Counted from the first letter of the stretch, positions 9,622 to 18,594 are shown. The stretch: 64,000 bases of DNA from 54-19 sp038210655 (GCA_038210655.1 JBBQWM010000006.1:62001-126000), one strand, 5' to 3'. Made by a program: numbers and translations. The notes: generated by a model from the letters alone, not told the origin.

Positions 9622-9694
9622 GCGCGTATCGTCTAGAGGCCCAGGACTCCGCCCTTTCACGGCGGCAACAGGGGTTCGAATCCCCTTACGCGTA
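9622..9694 (+). tRNA. tRNA-Glu (anticodon UUC)
   Basis: A full cloverleaf can be folded by hand. It has a 7 bp acceptor stem (GCGCGTA with TACGCGT, one G-T pair), the D-arm, an anticodon loop CTTTCAC giving UUC, and the T-arm AGGGG-TTCGAAT-CCCCT. It is 73 nt with discriminator A. CCA is not encoded. A short GC hairpin and T7 follow. Confidence 0.95.
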
Positions 9695-9719
9695 TCCTCA
9701 AAAAATATGAACTTCATCA

Positions 9720-9740
9720 CCCCCATCCGGGGCTTTTTTT
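9720..9740 (+). terminator. Terminator after tRNA-Glu
   Basis: Short CCCC-ATCC-GGGG hairpin followed by C and seven T, 26 bases after the tRNA 3' end. Confidence 0.6.
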
Positions 9741-9811
9741 ATTTCTGCAACCTACTGCCTACACGTCACAAGTTAATTGATAGGAGCTAGACAACCGACA
9801 TCTTCAGGTCA

Positions 9812-10192
9812 TTATTCTTCCTTTTCCTCTTGTAAATGTTTAAGTTCTCGCTCTTGTTCACCAATCAAAACCATAGCGATCTGCTTAAGTTGTCGCAGTG
9901 TTCGCGCGTCCGGCTTTCTTAATTGCAGGTAAACAACTAGGTCATCAAATTCAGCTTGATTAGGATTAACAGACGCTTCAGGACTAGCTTGAGCGACCAT
10001 ATCGAACAAACTCTCAACGCTGGTATCCATGAAGATAGCAAGTTTAATAAGAACATCTAATCCCGGTGATTTATAAGCGTCTTGCTCTAGCCTAGTAACA
10101 TAAACCCTGGTCTTGCCGATCTTACCAGCAAGTTGCGACTGTGACCAGCCCTTTGCTTCCCTTAACCCTTTTATATTTGCTCCTAAAGACAT
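9812..10192 (-). CDS. XRE-family helix-turn-helix regulator
   Basis: A 126 aa DNA-binding protein. The HTH_3 domain covers about residues 5-62: NIKGLREAKGWSQSQLAGKIGKTRVYVTRLEQ is the helix-turn-helix, followed by PGLDVLIKLAIFMDTSVESLF. The C-terminal half (DDLVVYLQLRKPDARTLRQLKQIAMVLIGEQERE) is helical and charged, perhaps a dimerisation segment. The ATG has AAGGATCGGGA upstream. It diverges from the DUF2378-like gene with about 270 bases between starts, so it may regulate itself or that gene. The target is unknown. Confidence 0.85.
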   Translation of the reverse strand: MSLGANIKGLREAKGWSQSQLAGKIGKTRVYVTRLEQDAYKSPGLDVLIKLAIFMDTSVESLFDMVAQASPEASVNPNQAEFDDLVVYLQLRKPDARTLRQLKQIAMVLIGEQERELKHLQEEKEE

Positions 10193-10460
10193 TTCCCGAT
10201 CCTTTCACCTTAAAATCTCTGTAATAATTGTATACCAGCCTAATATAAATTACTACAGTTTAACGCACAAATTTGCTAATAAGGCTAAATTTATGGTTCC
10301 GGCAAGCATCAACTCTAGAAATGTGCGGCGCATCATAGGGCATTAGAGTAGTTAGTGTAACAATAATAGAAGTAATGGTATAATAGAGTTAATTAGAGGT
10401 GTGATCCTTAGAAATAAAGAAGGATCGCCCTTTTGCAAAGAAACGAACTGGCAAGAAAGT

Positions 10461-11012
10461 ATGGACCTTAAAGTGCAAACCAAGCGCTTGATGAGTTACA
10501 GCGTAGTAGAGGGCTTACTTAAAGGGCTGCGGATTCAGGATAATTCGCCTGAAATGGAAGAGATAGCCCGGATTTGTGGTTACGTGCGTAAGTTGCCGCC
10601 CAAAGAGTTAGCGGTCGAAAAGTTTGTCGAATTATTAGAATGGTTAGCCTTGCATTATTATTCCAATCTGGCTCGCTCGGATGCTTTGTTTGAGGTTGGC
10701 GCTCGGCTTTTCGAGGGCTACCGTACTACGATCCTGGGTCGGGTACAGCTTGCCGCTATAAATATAATGGGGCCGGACCGTTTGACCAAACGCTTCGTCG
10801 AGTTCGCCGACAAAAATAGCAATTTCGGAGAGCGTACCGTCGAGGAAGTCGGGCTACACAGCTATATCATCCACTACCGAGGCGTACCACTCCCCGGTGA
10901 TTATCTGCTGGGCCTGATGAAAAGCGGTCTGGTCGCCGCCGGGGTTGCCAACCCGTCGCTTTCCTGGTCGCAGGTCGGGCCGGAGGATACAGACTTTAAG
11001 GTTTCCTGGTAA
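10461..11012 (+). CDS. DUF2378-like (TIGR02265-type) protein
   Basis: A soluble protein of about 183 aa. The region RLFEGYRTTILGRVQLAAINIMGPDRLTKRFVEFADKNSNFGERTVEEVG resembles the Myxococcus-paralog family TIGR02265/DUF2378 (G-Y..T.LGR, GP.R...R, N.NFG), of unknown function. In Chloroflexota these proteins occur in several copies. The ATG at 10461 is preferred to the in-frame GTG at 10401 because family homology begins after it and the upstream GAGGT is too close to the GTG. Downstream is an 18 bp terminator hairpin. A domain role such as heme-based or signalling cannot be read from the sequence. Confidence 0.6.
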   Translation: MDLKVQTKRLMSYSVVEGLLKGLRIQDNSPEMEEIARICGYVRKLPPKELAVEKFVELLEWLALHYYSNLARSDALFEVGARLFEGYRTTILGRVQLAAINIMGPDRLTKRFVEFADKNSNFGERTVEEVGLHSYIIHYRGVPLPGDYLLGLMKSGLVAAGVANPSLSWSQVGPEDTDFKVSW

Positions 11013-11026
11013 GAACAAATATTTAA

Positions 11027-11074
11027 GCCAAAAGCCACTTGCCGCTCTTAATAAAACGGCAAGTGGCTTTTGGC
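11027..11074 (+). terminator. 18 bp perfect hairpin terminator
   Basis: Stem GCCAAAAGCCACTTGCCG with its exact complement and a 12-base loop (CTCTTAATAAAA), 14 bases after the DUF2378-like stop. The internal T4 and following GTT make it a weak-U terminator. It may also serve converging transcripts. Confidence 0.55.
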
Positions 11075-11098
11075 GTTAAAATATGGAAATTTCATTCT

Positions 11099-11355
11099 TT
11101 AAAAGTAGTGGTTGCGTAGGCTTCCGTCATAACGACCCGTGTTACGGCAGCAGCGTCTGAAAGCTGTGTCCCGATCTACACGGACAGGGGTCGTCCTTGC
11201 CGAGTTTCTCGACTAATTCTTTGTTTCCATGTACAATTCGCTCGCCGCGCTTGACCACCCTTTCGGAGGGGAAGCCCCGGCGGCGCTTGCTGGAAGGTTC
11301 AAAAGGAGTCGTCCAGGTTGAATTCTTCAAATTCGGTTGTAAGATTTTTCGCCAT
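11099..11355 (-). pseudogene. SEC-C zinc-motif protein with two apparent frameshifts
   Basis: Reading from ATG at 11355 (GAGG upstream) gives MAKNLTTEFEEFNLDDSF and then an immediate stop. Dropping one T from the TTTT run restores the frame to EPSSKRRRGFPSERVVKRG...LVEKLGKDDPCPCRSGHSF. Dropping one T from the TTT run read at 11160-11162 then gives RRCCRN, completing CPCxSGxxFxxCC, the SEC-C zinc-binding motif (as at the SecA C-terminus). In the uncorrected frame the last two cysteines are lost. Restored length is about 84 aa. Either the gene is decaying or both runs were over-called by one base. SEC-C proteins are metal-binding accessory proteins, often of unknown role. Confidence 0.65.
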
Positions 11356-11438
11356 ACAAAGCCTCGCTTTCTAATATCGATTGATTAGCTGTGTATATTA
11401 TATAGCTTTCTTGCTAGAAAATCAACCGGGGATTTTTA

Positions 11439-12515
11439 CTACTGTTCTTGCAACAACTCGTGCAGACGGGAGAGACAGCGACGGTATTTTTTAGCATAAC
11501 CTTTGTCGCGGTATTCGGCAGAGAAAAGATCGGGCAGAGCGCAACGGGACGAGGCAAAAAAATGGATACCCTGGTCGTAAAGTTTGTCGATCAGGTGGAC
11601 GAAACGCAGCGCGATATTTTGATCTTCCATTTCGTTCAATCCGTCAATAAAGACCGCTTCAAGTGGGGCCAACAGGCGGTTATAGCGGATTGGATGTAAT
11701 TTTGCCAGGTGGACGGTCAATTCCTCAAAAGTAGCGTAGAGTTTAGCTTTACCGATTTTGGGCTGATAAGCCTGATACGCCTGCCGCAATTCGGCTCCAC
11801 TTTCCAGCCCTTGCGATAGCGTATTAGTCGCGTAGCTACGGTGGCGGTAATCGTCGCCCTCGATCCGCAACATCTCAAAGGCAGCCGCGATCTGTCCAAT
11901 CTCGCGCCGAAAATCCTCGGCAGCGAAGCGGCCTCGCCCCAACTCGCTCGGCAAAGTGTTAGAAGTCGTGACGATCCGGGTCTGGCCCTGGGTCAACCCA
12001 GTGATAAAGGTTTTCGCCAGCATAGTATTGCCCACGTCGTCCAACTCAAATTCATCGACCGAGATCAGCCGATACTGACCAAAGGCAGCCAGACACGCCT
12101 GCATGCCCATCGAGCCGATTACATAGGCCAACTCTTGAAAAGAAAGATAGGCTTTGGGGCCGGGGGCGGAACGATAGGCCGAAGCCAGCAAATGGGTCTT
12201 ACCTACGCCATACCCACCATCCAGGTAGATACCGCTTGGCCCGTCCGGTTGGCTGGCCCGTCGCCAACGCCCAAAGAAGCGGGCGCGAGGCCGGTCTTCC
12301 GGCTCCAAATCGCTAACATAATTGCGAAGATGTTCGAGGGCGGCGGCTTGCGAAGGGTGGGCCGGGTCGGGCCGATAATTCTCAAAAGCAACCTGGGCAA
12401 AGCGCGGAGGCGGCACAAAACCGGCCACGATTTCTTCCACGCTGGCTGAGGTATCGATCTGCTCAAAAGTTAGTTGCTCCGGCTCAGATTCCGGCGGCTC
12501 ATTTGCTAATGACAT
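11439..12515 (-). CDS. zapE: ZapE/AFG1-like ATPase
   Basis: A 358 aa P-loop ATPase of the AFG1/ZapE family. Walker A is GGYGVGKTHLL (about residue 100), followed by YLSFQELAYVIG, Walker B LISVDEFELDD, and the family signature VTTSNTLPSELGRGRFA. The C-terminal part contains LDGLNEMEDQNIALRFVHLIDKLYDQG, matching the ZapE C-terminal sensor region. In E. coli ZapE acts on FtsZ at the division site; mitochondrial AFG1 acts in protein quality control. The start ATG has only a weak ribosome site. No operon partner. Confidence 0.9.
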   Translation of the reverse strand: MSLANEPPESEPEQLTFEQIDTSASVEEIVAGFVPPPRFAQVAFENYRPDPAHPSQAAALEHLRNYVSDLEPEDRPRARFFGRWRRASQPDGPSGIYLDGGYGVGKTHLLASAYRSAPGPKAYLSFQELAYVIGSMGMQACLAAFGQYRLISVDEFELDDVGNTMLAKTFITGLTQGQTRIVTTSNTLPSELGRGRFAAEDFRREIGQIAAAFEMLRIEGDDYRHRSYATNTLSQGLESGAELRQAYQAYQPKIGKAKLYATFEELTVHLAKLHPIRYNRLLAPLEAVFIDGLNEMEDQNIALRFVHLIDKLYDQGIHFFASSRCALPDLFSAEYRDKGYAKKYRRCLSRLHELLQEQ

Positions 12516-12986
12516 AATTCAAGTTTAGCGGCCCACCTCAAATATGTCAAATTTTCGAGCCTCAAACCTCAACTGCTGCGCGTCAGTTTTTTGCAAACTA
12601 GCCAGACTGGGTCACACCAAAACTGGGGCGGTGATTATATATTAGAAAAAAGACAAAAAAAGCGCCCCTTAGGGGGCGCCATTGTGTTGTATCAGCAAAG
12701 AAAGGAACCTCGTGCGTGTATTCCATAAAAGGCGGGGAACCAGTCCCAGGCCAGTTTAGCACTCGATCATACGATCTTTAGGCTATTTGCCACAAGGTTT
12801 AGACAAATTACCGAAAACTTTGCTACTTGGTGATGGGTATATCATACTAATTGTTGGGGCTGGTGTAAAGGGACATAAAAACTGAATTAAAATGGTTCCT
12901 TTTTGGGCATTCCGCACAAAGAGTGGTCTTTTTACCTCAATCTTTGGCTATTTCGGTTGGCTTAGTTGTGCAGAGCTTCCGAACCG
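12516..12986. other. Intergenic region with an unassigned minus-strand terminator
   Basis: It contains a strong hairpin at 12662-12679 with a T tract only on the minus strand (see separate entry) although no minus-strand protein gene ends there. No known RNA family (SRP RNA, 6S, tmRNA, RNase P RNA) was recognised by motif. Confidence 0.4.
12651..12680 (-). terminator. GC-rich hairpin terminator, owner unknown
   Basis: Stem GCGCCCC/GGGGCGC with a 3-4 base loop, followed on the minus strand by T7 and a second T6 run. It is 340 bases past the argC stop, too far to be its obvious terminator, so a small RNA may end here. Confidence 0.6.
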
Positions 12987-13023
12987 TAGACTTTGCAGCA
13001 AAATCTACGGTCGGCAAAGTCTA
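12987..13023 (-). terminator. Inverted repeat at the argC 3' end
   Basis: TAGACTTTGC at 12987-12996 pairs with GCAAAGTCTA at 13014-13023, directly abutting the argC stop. A second nested pair CCGTAGA/TCTACGG is present. No clear T tract, so a weak terminator or 3'-end stabiliser. Confidence 0.4.
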
Positions 13024-14088
13024 TCATGGGTAGACCGGCAGCATATCTAGGCCGGTGGTTTCGGGCAGACCCGCCAGCAAGTTCATGTTTTGAACGCCTT
13101 CCCCCGCCGCGCCCTTGACCAAATTATCCAGCACCGAGATCACAACCAATCGCCGGGTACGGGGGTCATAGGTCGGGTAGATAAAGCAATAGTTACTACC
13201 CTGAGCCTGTTTGGTCGTTGGTGGTGTATCGACCACCTGGACAAAGGGATCGTTGGCGTAAAAGCGGGTGTAAAGCTCTTGCAAGGCGGCATTGATAATG
13301 TCGGGCTTGCTGCTACCGTAGTCGGCCCAAAATTCGGGTGTAAAACGGGCGTAGCAAGTCGCCAGCATCCCACGAGCGAGTGGAACCATATGAGGCATGA
13401 AAAGCACGCTAACCTGGCCCTGACCGTAAACCTCGCTCAACTGCTGCTGGATTTCGGGCATGTGGCGGTGTCCGTCCAGGCTGTAAGCGCTGGCACTCTC
13501 GGTCATTTCGGAGAAGTGCAAATTTTGCTTGAGACCGCGCCCGGCCCCACTCGTCCCGCTCAAGGCGCTGATGATAACGTCTGGCTCGATGATGGCCGCG
13601 CCACTCAGGGCCGGAGCCAACGCCAACGCGCTACAGGTCGGATAGCAACCAGGGTTCGCCACCAGACGCGCCGCCGGGGTCAATCGCGCCCGGTTCAGTT
13701 CGGTAATACCGTAGACCGCCTCTTCAAGCAAGTATGGGGCCGGGTGCGGGCCGTACCACTTCTCGTAAGTTGCTACGTCGTGCAACCGAAAGTCCGCCGA
13801 CATATCGATTACTTTCGTTTTGGGTGATTTTTGCAAAATTTCGACGGCGGTCTCGGCACTGGCGTGATGGGGCAAGGCCAAAAAGACAAAATCGGCCTGC
13901 TCCGGGTAATGCAATTCTTCCTGGACAGTTAGCTTTAACGGCCCCAGGCTCGGAAAGACTTTGCCAAGCGGTTGGCCCGCCGCGCTCCGCCCGACCAGTT
14001 CGAGCAACTCCACGTCGCTCCGCCGGGCTAATAACCGGGTCAGTTCCGACCCGACATAACCTGTAATACCTACTATTGATACTTTCAT
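13024..14088 (-). CDS. argC: N-acetyl-gamma-glutamyl-phosphate reductase
   Basis: Third step of arginine biosynthesis: NADPH-dependent reduction of N-acetylglutamyl phosphate to the semialdehyde. The 354 aa protein starts with the Rossmann motif VSIVGITGYVGSELTRLL. It carries the catalytic cysteine in VANPGCYPT (about residue 146) and the DGHRHMPEIQQ histidine region, with SGTSGAGRG typical of type-1 ArgC. ATG start; ribosome site weak. No other arg gene is adjacent, so it is a lone gene here rather than part of an arg operon. A palindromic repeat element lies 60 bases upstream of the start. Confidence 0.96.
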   Translation of the reverse strand: MKVSIVGITGYVGSELTRLLARRSDVELLELVGRSAAGQPLGKVFPSLGPLKLTVQEELHYPEQADFVFLALPHHASAETAVEILQKSPKTKVIDMSADFRLHDVATYEKWYGPHPAPYLLEEAVYGITELNRARLTPAARLVANPGCYPTCSALALAPALSGAAIIEPDVIISALSGTSGAGRGLKQNLHFSEMTESASAYSLDGHRHMPEIQQQLSEVYGQGQVSVLFMPHMVPLARGMLATCYARFTPEFWADYGSSKPDIINAALQELYTRFYANDPFVQVVDTPPTTKQAQGSNYCFIYPTYDPRTRRLVVISVLDNLVKGAAGEGVQNMNLLAGLPETTGLDMLPVYP

Positions 14089-14147
14089 GAATATCAGCTA
14101 TTAGCTATCAATCTGAGGCAAATGTTATAGACGCTCAGACTTCTTTT

Positions 14148-14220
14148 GTAGGGGCGACCCCTGTGGTCGCCTCGTTGACCGTGCCAAGTGTTCAGGGGCG
14201 ACCACAAGGGTCGCCCCTAC
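14148..14220. repeat. Palindromic GTAGGGGCGACC element, copy A
   Basis: Ends GTAGGGGCGACC and GGTCGCCCCTAC are inverted. The interior holds GTTGACCGTGCCAAGTGTTC, shared with copies at 52723 and 55109. About 73 bp, non-coding, between argC and the PPOX gene. Confidence 0.8.
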
Positions 14221-14319
14221 GGTTTAACTGAACATCTATAGTAGAGATCGAAAAGATAGTAACAGTCGGTTCCTCCTTATTCTTAATCGTTCTTAACCTG
14301 CTAAAGCGGCCCTACGCCT

Positions 14320-14709
14320 TTAGCGTTTGAAGACCTTTGTAACCCGGACTCGCGCAATGTGGCGGGGGTCTTCTGGCTGGTGCATCCGATAATCCTGACC
14401 GGTATACTTGTGGGCCAGTTTATCAATGTGTTCCTCGCCGCCCTGGTCAGTTATGTCAACTACTTCCCCAAGTACATTGACCTGATTATAAGGGTTTTTC
14501 AGGTCGAAGACGGATAAGGCCACGTTGGGGTCGCGTCGCAAATTAGCCAGCCAGCCCCGGCTTTTGGCCCCGTTTAACAAAACGTCGTCCCCATCGAGGT
14601 CTACCCAGATCGCCGTATTGCGCGGTGTGCCGTCCTTGCCAGTAGTGGCGACATTCACCAGATTGGGGTCTTCAAATAGCTTGCGCTGTTCGGGTGTGAA
14701 AATGGACAT
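14320..14709 (-). CDS. PPOX-fold (F420/FMN-dependent type) protein
   Basis: A 129 aa split-barrel protein. VNVATTGKDGTPRNTAIWVDLDGDDVLLNGAKSRGWLANLRRDPNVALSV matches the pyridoxamine-oxidase-like family (TIGR03618, F420-dependent). Such enzymes reduce biliverdin, quinones or unsaturated substrates with F420 or FMN. Cofactor and substrate cannot be told from sequence. The ATG follows AAGGAGAT. The next gene upstream (acyl-CoA synthetase) ends only about 40 bases away on the same strand, so co-transcription is likely. Confidence 0.8.
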   Translation of the reverse strand: MSIFTPEQRKLFEDPNLVNVATTGKDGTPRNTAIWVDLDGDDVLLNGAKSRGWLANLRRDPNVALSVFDLKNPYNQVNVLGEVVDITDQGGEEHIDKLAHKYTGQDYRMHQPEDPRHIARVRVTKVFKR

Positions 14710-14747
14710 TTTATCTCCTTGAATAAATATGTTTATTTTGCTGACGG

Positions 14748-16370
14748 CTAAATGCTATCAGCTATTTCTTCTTTTAGCTGCATCTTCTTGATCTTGCCGC
14801 TACTGGTCATCGGAAAAGCTTCCACGAAGCGCACAAAATCGGGACGCTTGAAGTCGGCCAGTTTGTCTTTCAGAAAGTCCAGCATCTCCTGGGAGTCGGC
14901 TCGTTGGTCTTCTTTGAGCTTGATACAGGCCACGCTACGCTCACCTAGCACCGGGTCGGGTACGCCTATGACGGCTACTTCCTGAACTTTTGGGTGCAGA
15001 TAGTAAAACTCTTCCACCTCGCGGGGGTAAATCTTAAAGCCGCCCCGGTTAATCATCTCTTTCTTGCGCCCGACGATCCGCACGTTGCCGATCTCGTCGA
15101 GGGTTGCCAGGTCGCCGGTATAAAACCAGCCATCGCGGTCGATAGCCGAAGCGGTCGCCTCCGGCAGCTTGTAATAGCCCTTCATGACCCCACTAGAGCG
15201 GCAGATCAGTTCGCCTACCTCGCCAGTCGGGACGGTCTCCCCATCGTCGTTCACGATCTTGATTTCCACGCCCGGCAAAGCCCGCCCGACTGTCTCGGCC
15301 CGTACTCGGTCGTCGTCCTCGAAGTGGGTCATTGTCAGGCAGGGCGAAGTTTCGGTCAGACCGTAGGCGCTGGCAATCTCGCAGCCCATCTCCTTGCGGA
15401 CGCGCCGGATAATTTCAGCCGGGGCCGGAGCCGCCGCAATAATGCCCGTTCGCAAGCTCGACAGGTCGAAGTGACTGAAATTAGGGTAGTTTAATTCCAA
15501 AATAAACATAGTCGGTACGCCATGATGCACCGTGATCTGCTCGGTCTGCACCAGTCGCAAGGCTTCCTCCGGCTTGAAAATATCGAGCAAGACCAGCACG
15601 GCCCCCGCCCCATAAGCCGAAATCACACACGGACTCATCCCGAAGATGTGAAAAAGCGGCACAGCTACCAAAAAGCGATCCTGTTCGGTCACTTCCAATA
15701 CTTCGGCCATCATCATCCCGTTGTTGACCAGATTGGCGTGGGTCAGCATCGCGCCTTTGGGTACGCCGGTCGTGCCGCTAGTATAGAGGATCGCAAACAG
15801 GTCGTCTTTAGGGCTGATTTCGACGGTGGGCGGTTGGGAAGCGCTGGACTCGTGCAAGAGATTCTCCCAGCTAATCAGCCCTGGCCCACCTTGCGGCTGT
15901 CCGACCACCACGATATGTTGCAGGTCGGGCAATTTGGGCCGCAATTCCTTGAGTAGTTCGACAAAATTAAAGCCGCCAAACTCGGCGCAAGTCAGCACAA
16001 TTTTCGCTTCGCTATTGCGTACCATATATTCGATTTCGTTGGCCCGGTAGCGCACATTGAGCGGAACCAGCACCGCCCCCAACCGAGCCACCGCAAAATA
16101 AGCAATCACAAACTCAGCCCAGTTTGGCATTATCAGGGCCAATCGGTCGCCCTTTCGCAAGCCGTGAAAATACAATCCGGCGGCGCAACGTTCGGCCCGG
16201 TCGAGAACCTGTTCAAAATTATAGCGGTTGGGGCCGGAGACCAACGCCTCGCGCCGGGGCCAGTTGCGAGCAGTGCGTGCCAGCATTTGCCACAGGTCAA
16301 GCGCTTTTACTTCGGAATAATCAATTTTTTTATTGTTATTTCCGGCGGCCTGCGAGTCGGTCAACGCCAT
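14748..16370 (-). CDS. Long/medium-chain acyl-CoA synthetase (AMP-forming)
   Basis: ANL-superfamily ligase of 540 aa activating a carboxylic acid to its CoA thioester with ATP. It has the A3 P-loop LYTSGTTGVPKGAMLTH (about residue 195), A5 SAYGLTETSP, A7 GWFYTGDLATLDE, A8 RKKEMINRGGFKIYPREVEE and the A10 lysine in TSSGKIKK. The overall arrangement is that of FadD-like fatty acyl-CoA ligases rather than acetyl-CoA synthetase; substrate chain length is undetermined. The ATG is preceded by GAAGGAG. It lies just upstream of the PPOX gene and may form a two-gene unit. Confidence 0.9.
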   Translation of the reverse strand: MALTDSQAAGNNNKKIDYSEVKALDLWQMLARTARNWPRREALVSGPNRYNFEQVLDRAERCAAGLYFHGLRKGDRLALIMPNWAEFVIAYFAVARLGAVLVPLNVRYRANEIEYMVRNSEAKIVLTCAEFGGFNFVELLKELRPKLPDLQHIVVVGQPQGGPGLISWENLLHESSASQPPTVEISPKDDLFAILYTSGTTGVPKGAMLTHANLVNNGMMMAEVLEVTEQDRFLVAVPLFHIFGMSPCVISAYGAGAVLVLLDIFKPEEALRLVQTEQITVHHGVPTMFILELNYPNFSHFDLSSLRTGIIAAAPAPAEIIRRVRKEMGCEIASAYGLTETSPCLTMTHFEDDDRVRAETVGRALPGVEIKIVNDDGETVPTGEVGELICRSSGVMKGYYKLPEATASAIDRDGWFYTGDLATLDEIGNVRIVGRKKEMINRGGFKIYPREVEEFYYLHPKVQEVAVIGVPDPVLGERSVACIKLKEDQRADSQEMLDFLKDKLADFKRPDFVRFVEAFPMTSSGKIKKMQLKEEIADSI

Positions 16371-16483
16371 CGTTGTACTCCTTCAATTGTCTCTTTAATC
16401 AATTCGTCTCACCAAAAGAAACATTACTCGATTGAGCCAAATATTGCAAACTTAAAGCAGATCACCGAACTGGATGGCTCTAA

Positions 16484-17548
16484 TTCCAATGGGCTTATGT
16501 CGAAACGAATGCCAGCAACGCTATTCAAGCCAACTATGTATTAGGTAATGGAGGACTAATTTCGCAACAGAAAAGCGGAACAGTCAACTACTACCTCAAA
16601 GATGGGCAGGGCAGCGTTCGCAATCTCGTTGACACCAATGGTAATCTTGTCATCGGGCAGAATTACAGCTACGATGTCTTCGGCACACTGTTGAGTGGGC
16701 AACCTGCACCGACCAGTAATTACCTCTATACCGGACAGCAGTTTGATAAGCTGACAGGCTTGTACGATTTGCGGGCTAGGTATTATAATCCAACAGACGG
16801 ACGGTTCTTGAGCCAGGATAAGGCTAGTCTAGGATTATATAACCCAATTGAGCTAAGTCGATATATCTACGCAGCTAATAATCCGATTACTAATAATGAC
16901 CCATCGGGCTATAACATGGTAATGACAGGATCGGGTAGTGGAACTTTCGAGTATGGATTATTGTTAGGGGCAGCCTCAGCAGCAGGGTATGCAGGTGCAA
17001 AGGTACTTGGGTTTAATGTTGAAGACCTTATCGTACGTCTTTCTCTAAATGTAACATCAGCAACACTCCAACTAGTTGCTAATGCTGTTAAATCACTCCT
17101 AAACATTAGGCGTATCACAATCGCTTTTGCTTATCCCAAAGTTCAAGGGGCTTACAAGGTTGCAGTTATAGCATTTATCAGCACTCGTGGTGCTCTTAGT
17201 GTTCCTCTGGAACTAGGAAGTAAAGCTAAAGAAGCTATTATGGGATTGTCTAGCGGTTCTCAATATTTTGATTTTGCCATTGCTGGTGCTGAAGCCAAAG
17301 ATTTACATGCGGAACAGCTTATGCGGCGACTTATTACTCGTCTGAATGGAACGGCTCCAATAGACTCAAACCAAAAATTGATTTTAGGTAGGGTTATTAA
17401 TGACTTTTGTGATACTTACTGTGTTCCTAGTGCCGATGAGGTAGGGCCTGCTGACTCTACTGGAAAGGTTTCTTGGCTAAAATGGAAGATTAACGGGGAT
17501 AAGGCATTAAAACTGTATAATGTGAGAGTTCCATTTGCACTTGAATAG
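16484..17548 (+). pseudogene. RHS C-terminal fragment with candidate toxin tip
   Basis: The frame is open from 16484 after a stop, without the thousand-plus residues of a full RHS protein. It reads RHS repeats (YYLKDGQGSVRNLVD, YDVFGTLLSG) and then the RHS core LYDLRARYYNPTDGRFLSQD, ending ANNPITNNDPSGYN. An internal ATG at 16691 could start a 285 aa product. After the core, about 210 variable residues form the polymorphic tip. Near its end is HAEQLMRRLI followed by DFCDTYCVPS, reminiscent of the HAE...C..C zinc motif of deaminase-fold toxins, though the cysteine spacing is CxxxC. Codon use is AT-rich compared with neighbours. Probably a displaced RHS tip (orphan toxin) acquired by transfer. 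Deaminase activity is a guess. Confidence 0.7.
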
Positions 17549-17654
17549 CATTAGAAACCAAAAGTAGCAAACAACATTATATACTCATAAAAACTACTGT
17601 GGCATTAATTTAGATTGTGTTTCTTGAGAAAGCTTTAGAACAAAGAGTAAAAAG

Positions 17655-18491
17655 ATGAAATTACCTATTCAAGTAGAATGTCTGTGTAACCGATTTTCAC
17701 AAAAAGTACGTCAAGATATTAACCATAATATAACAGCTAAGGAACGTTTTGAAATTTATCAAAACTTTGGATTTTCTCGACTTAATTTGCCCGGTTATAC
17801 AAAACGAGGCGTGAGTTTTAATGGTGCGGAATACAGGCAACTACTGGAAAACGAGTTTTTGAATTTTAATATAGTGGATTATACTTTAGGCTGGTTAGCA
17901 ATATTAACAGCAAAAAAAGTTTTACCTATATGGGATCGAATAGAGGAATACTTTACAGATGAGGCTTATAGTGTTAGTGCTCATCATATTATAGGGGTGG
18001 CGGAAGCTCTTTTACAGGGCAAAATATCATATACGGAGGCAAGTACCGACAATGATGAATTTTATTTGGAGGGAAGTTTTATTTCGAGTACTGCTACTAA
18101 TGATATAGTATGTGCTTATTATTCAGCTTGTGAGGCACTTAGATTTATTTTACACGGAGTAAAATATAGATATATACAAAATTACTTTTCTACGGAAGAT
18201 GATAAAGTATTTGGTGGGGATTTTTTTACCACTCAGGCATTAGAAGCCTATACAGTAATAGACAAGAATCCACCAGGAAAGTATAAGGTGCAAGACGTTG
18301 ATATAATTATGCAGGATTTTCTTAATTTTAAGATAATTGATAATATTTCAGATGGACATCAACCCTTACAGTTACCTCTTCCTTTAGATTACAGTCTAGA
18401 AAAACGGCTAGAATTTTGGGAATGGTGGTTAACCGAAGCCATCCCCCAAGCCTGGGAGTTGGCATATAAAAATGTACCAACCCAAGAATAA
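17655..18491 (+). CDS. Candidate immunity protein (Imm5-like, all-alpha)
   Basis: A 278 aa acidic, mostly helical protein, strongly AT-rich in coding and unlike its neighbours. It contains LAILTAKKVLPIWDRIEEYF and a C-terminal EKRLEFWEWWLTEAIPQAWEL, reminiscent of the Imm5 family of polymorphic-toxin immunity proteins. There is no signal peptide or membrane segment. It lies 106 bases after the RHS tip on the same strand, exactly where a cognate immunity gene is expected. ATG start at 17655 with weak AAAAAG upstream. The family assignment is by pattern only. The positional argument is stronger than the sequence argument. Confidence 0.55.
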   Translation: MKLPIQVECLCNRFSQKVRQDINHNITAKERFEIYQNFGFSRLNLPGYTKRGVSFNGAEYRQLLENEFLNFNIVDYTLGWLAILTAKKVLPIWDRIEEYFTDEAYSVSAHHIIGVAEALLQGKISYTEASTDNDEFYLEGSFISSTATNDIVCAYYSACEALRFILHGVKYRYIQNYFSTEDDKVFGGDFFTTQALEAYTVIDKNPPGKYKVQDVDIIMQDFLNFKIIDNISDGHQPLQLPLPLDYSLEKRLEFWEWWLTEAIPQAWELAYKNVPTQE

Positions 18492-18594
18492 CGGGCAAAA
18501 ACTAGCGGTGTGAGGTTATGATACATTGAAACGTGCCATTCACAATGACATAATTCTCGCTACTAAACCAGCACAAAATGATACAAAATAGCGG

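Noticed and set aside
11841..12449. 202-codon frame antisense to zapE
   Set aside because: Antisense shadow; zapE has all family motifs on the other strand.
12516..13023. SRP RNA or 6S RNA
   Set aside because: Characteristic SRP tip or 6S bubble motifs could not be found on either strand.
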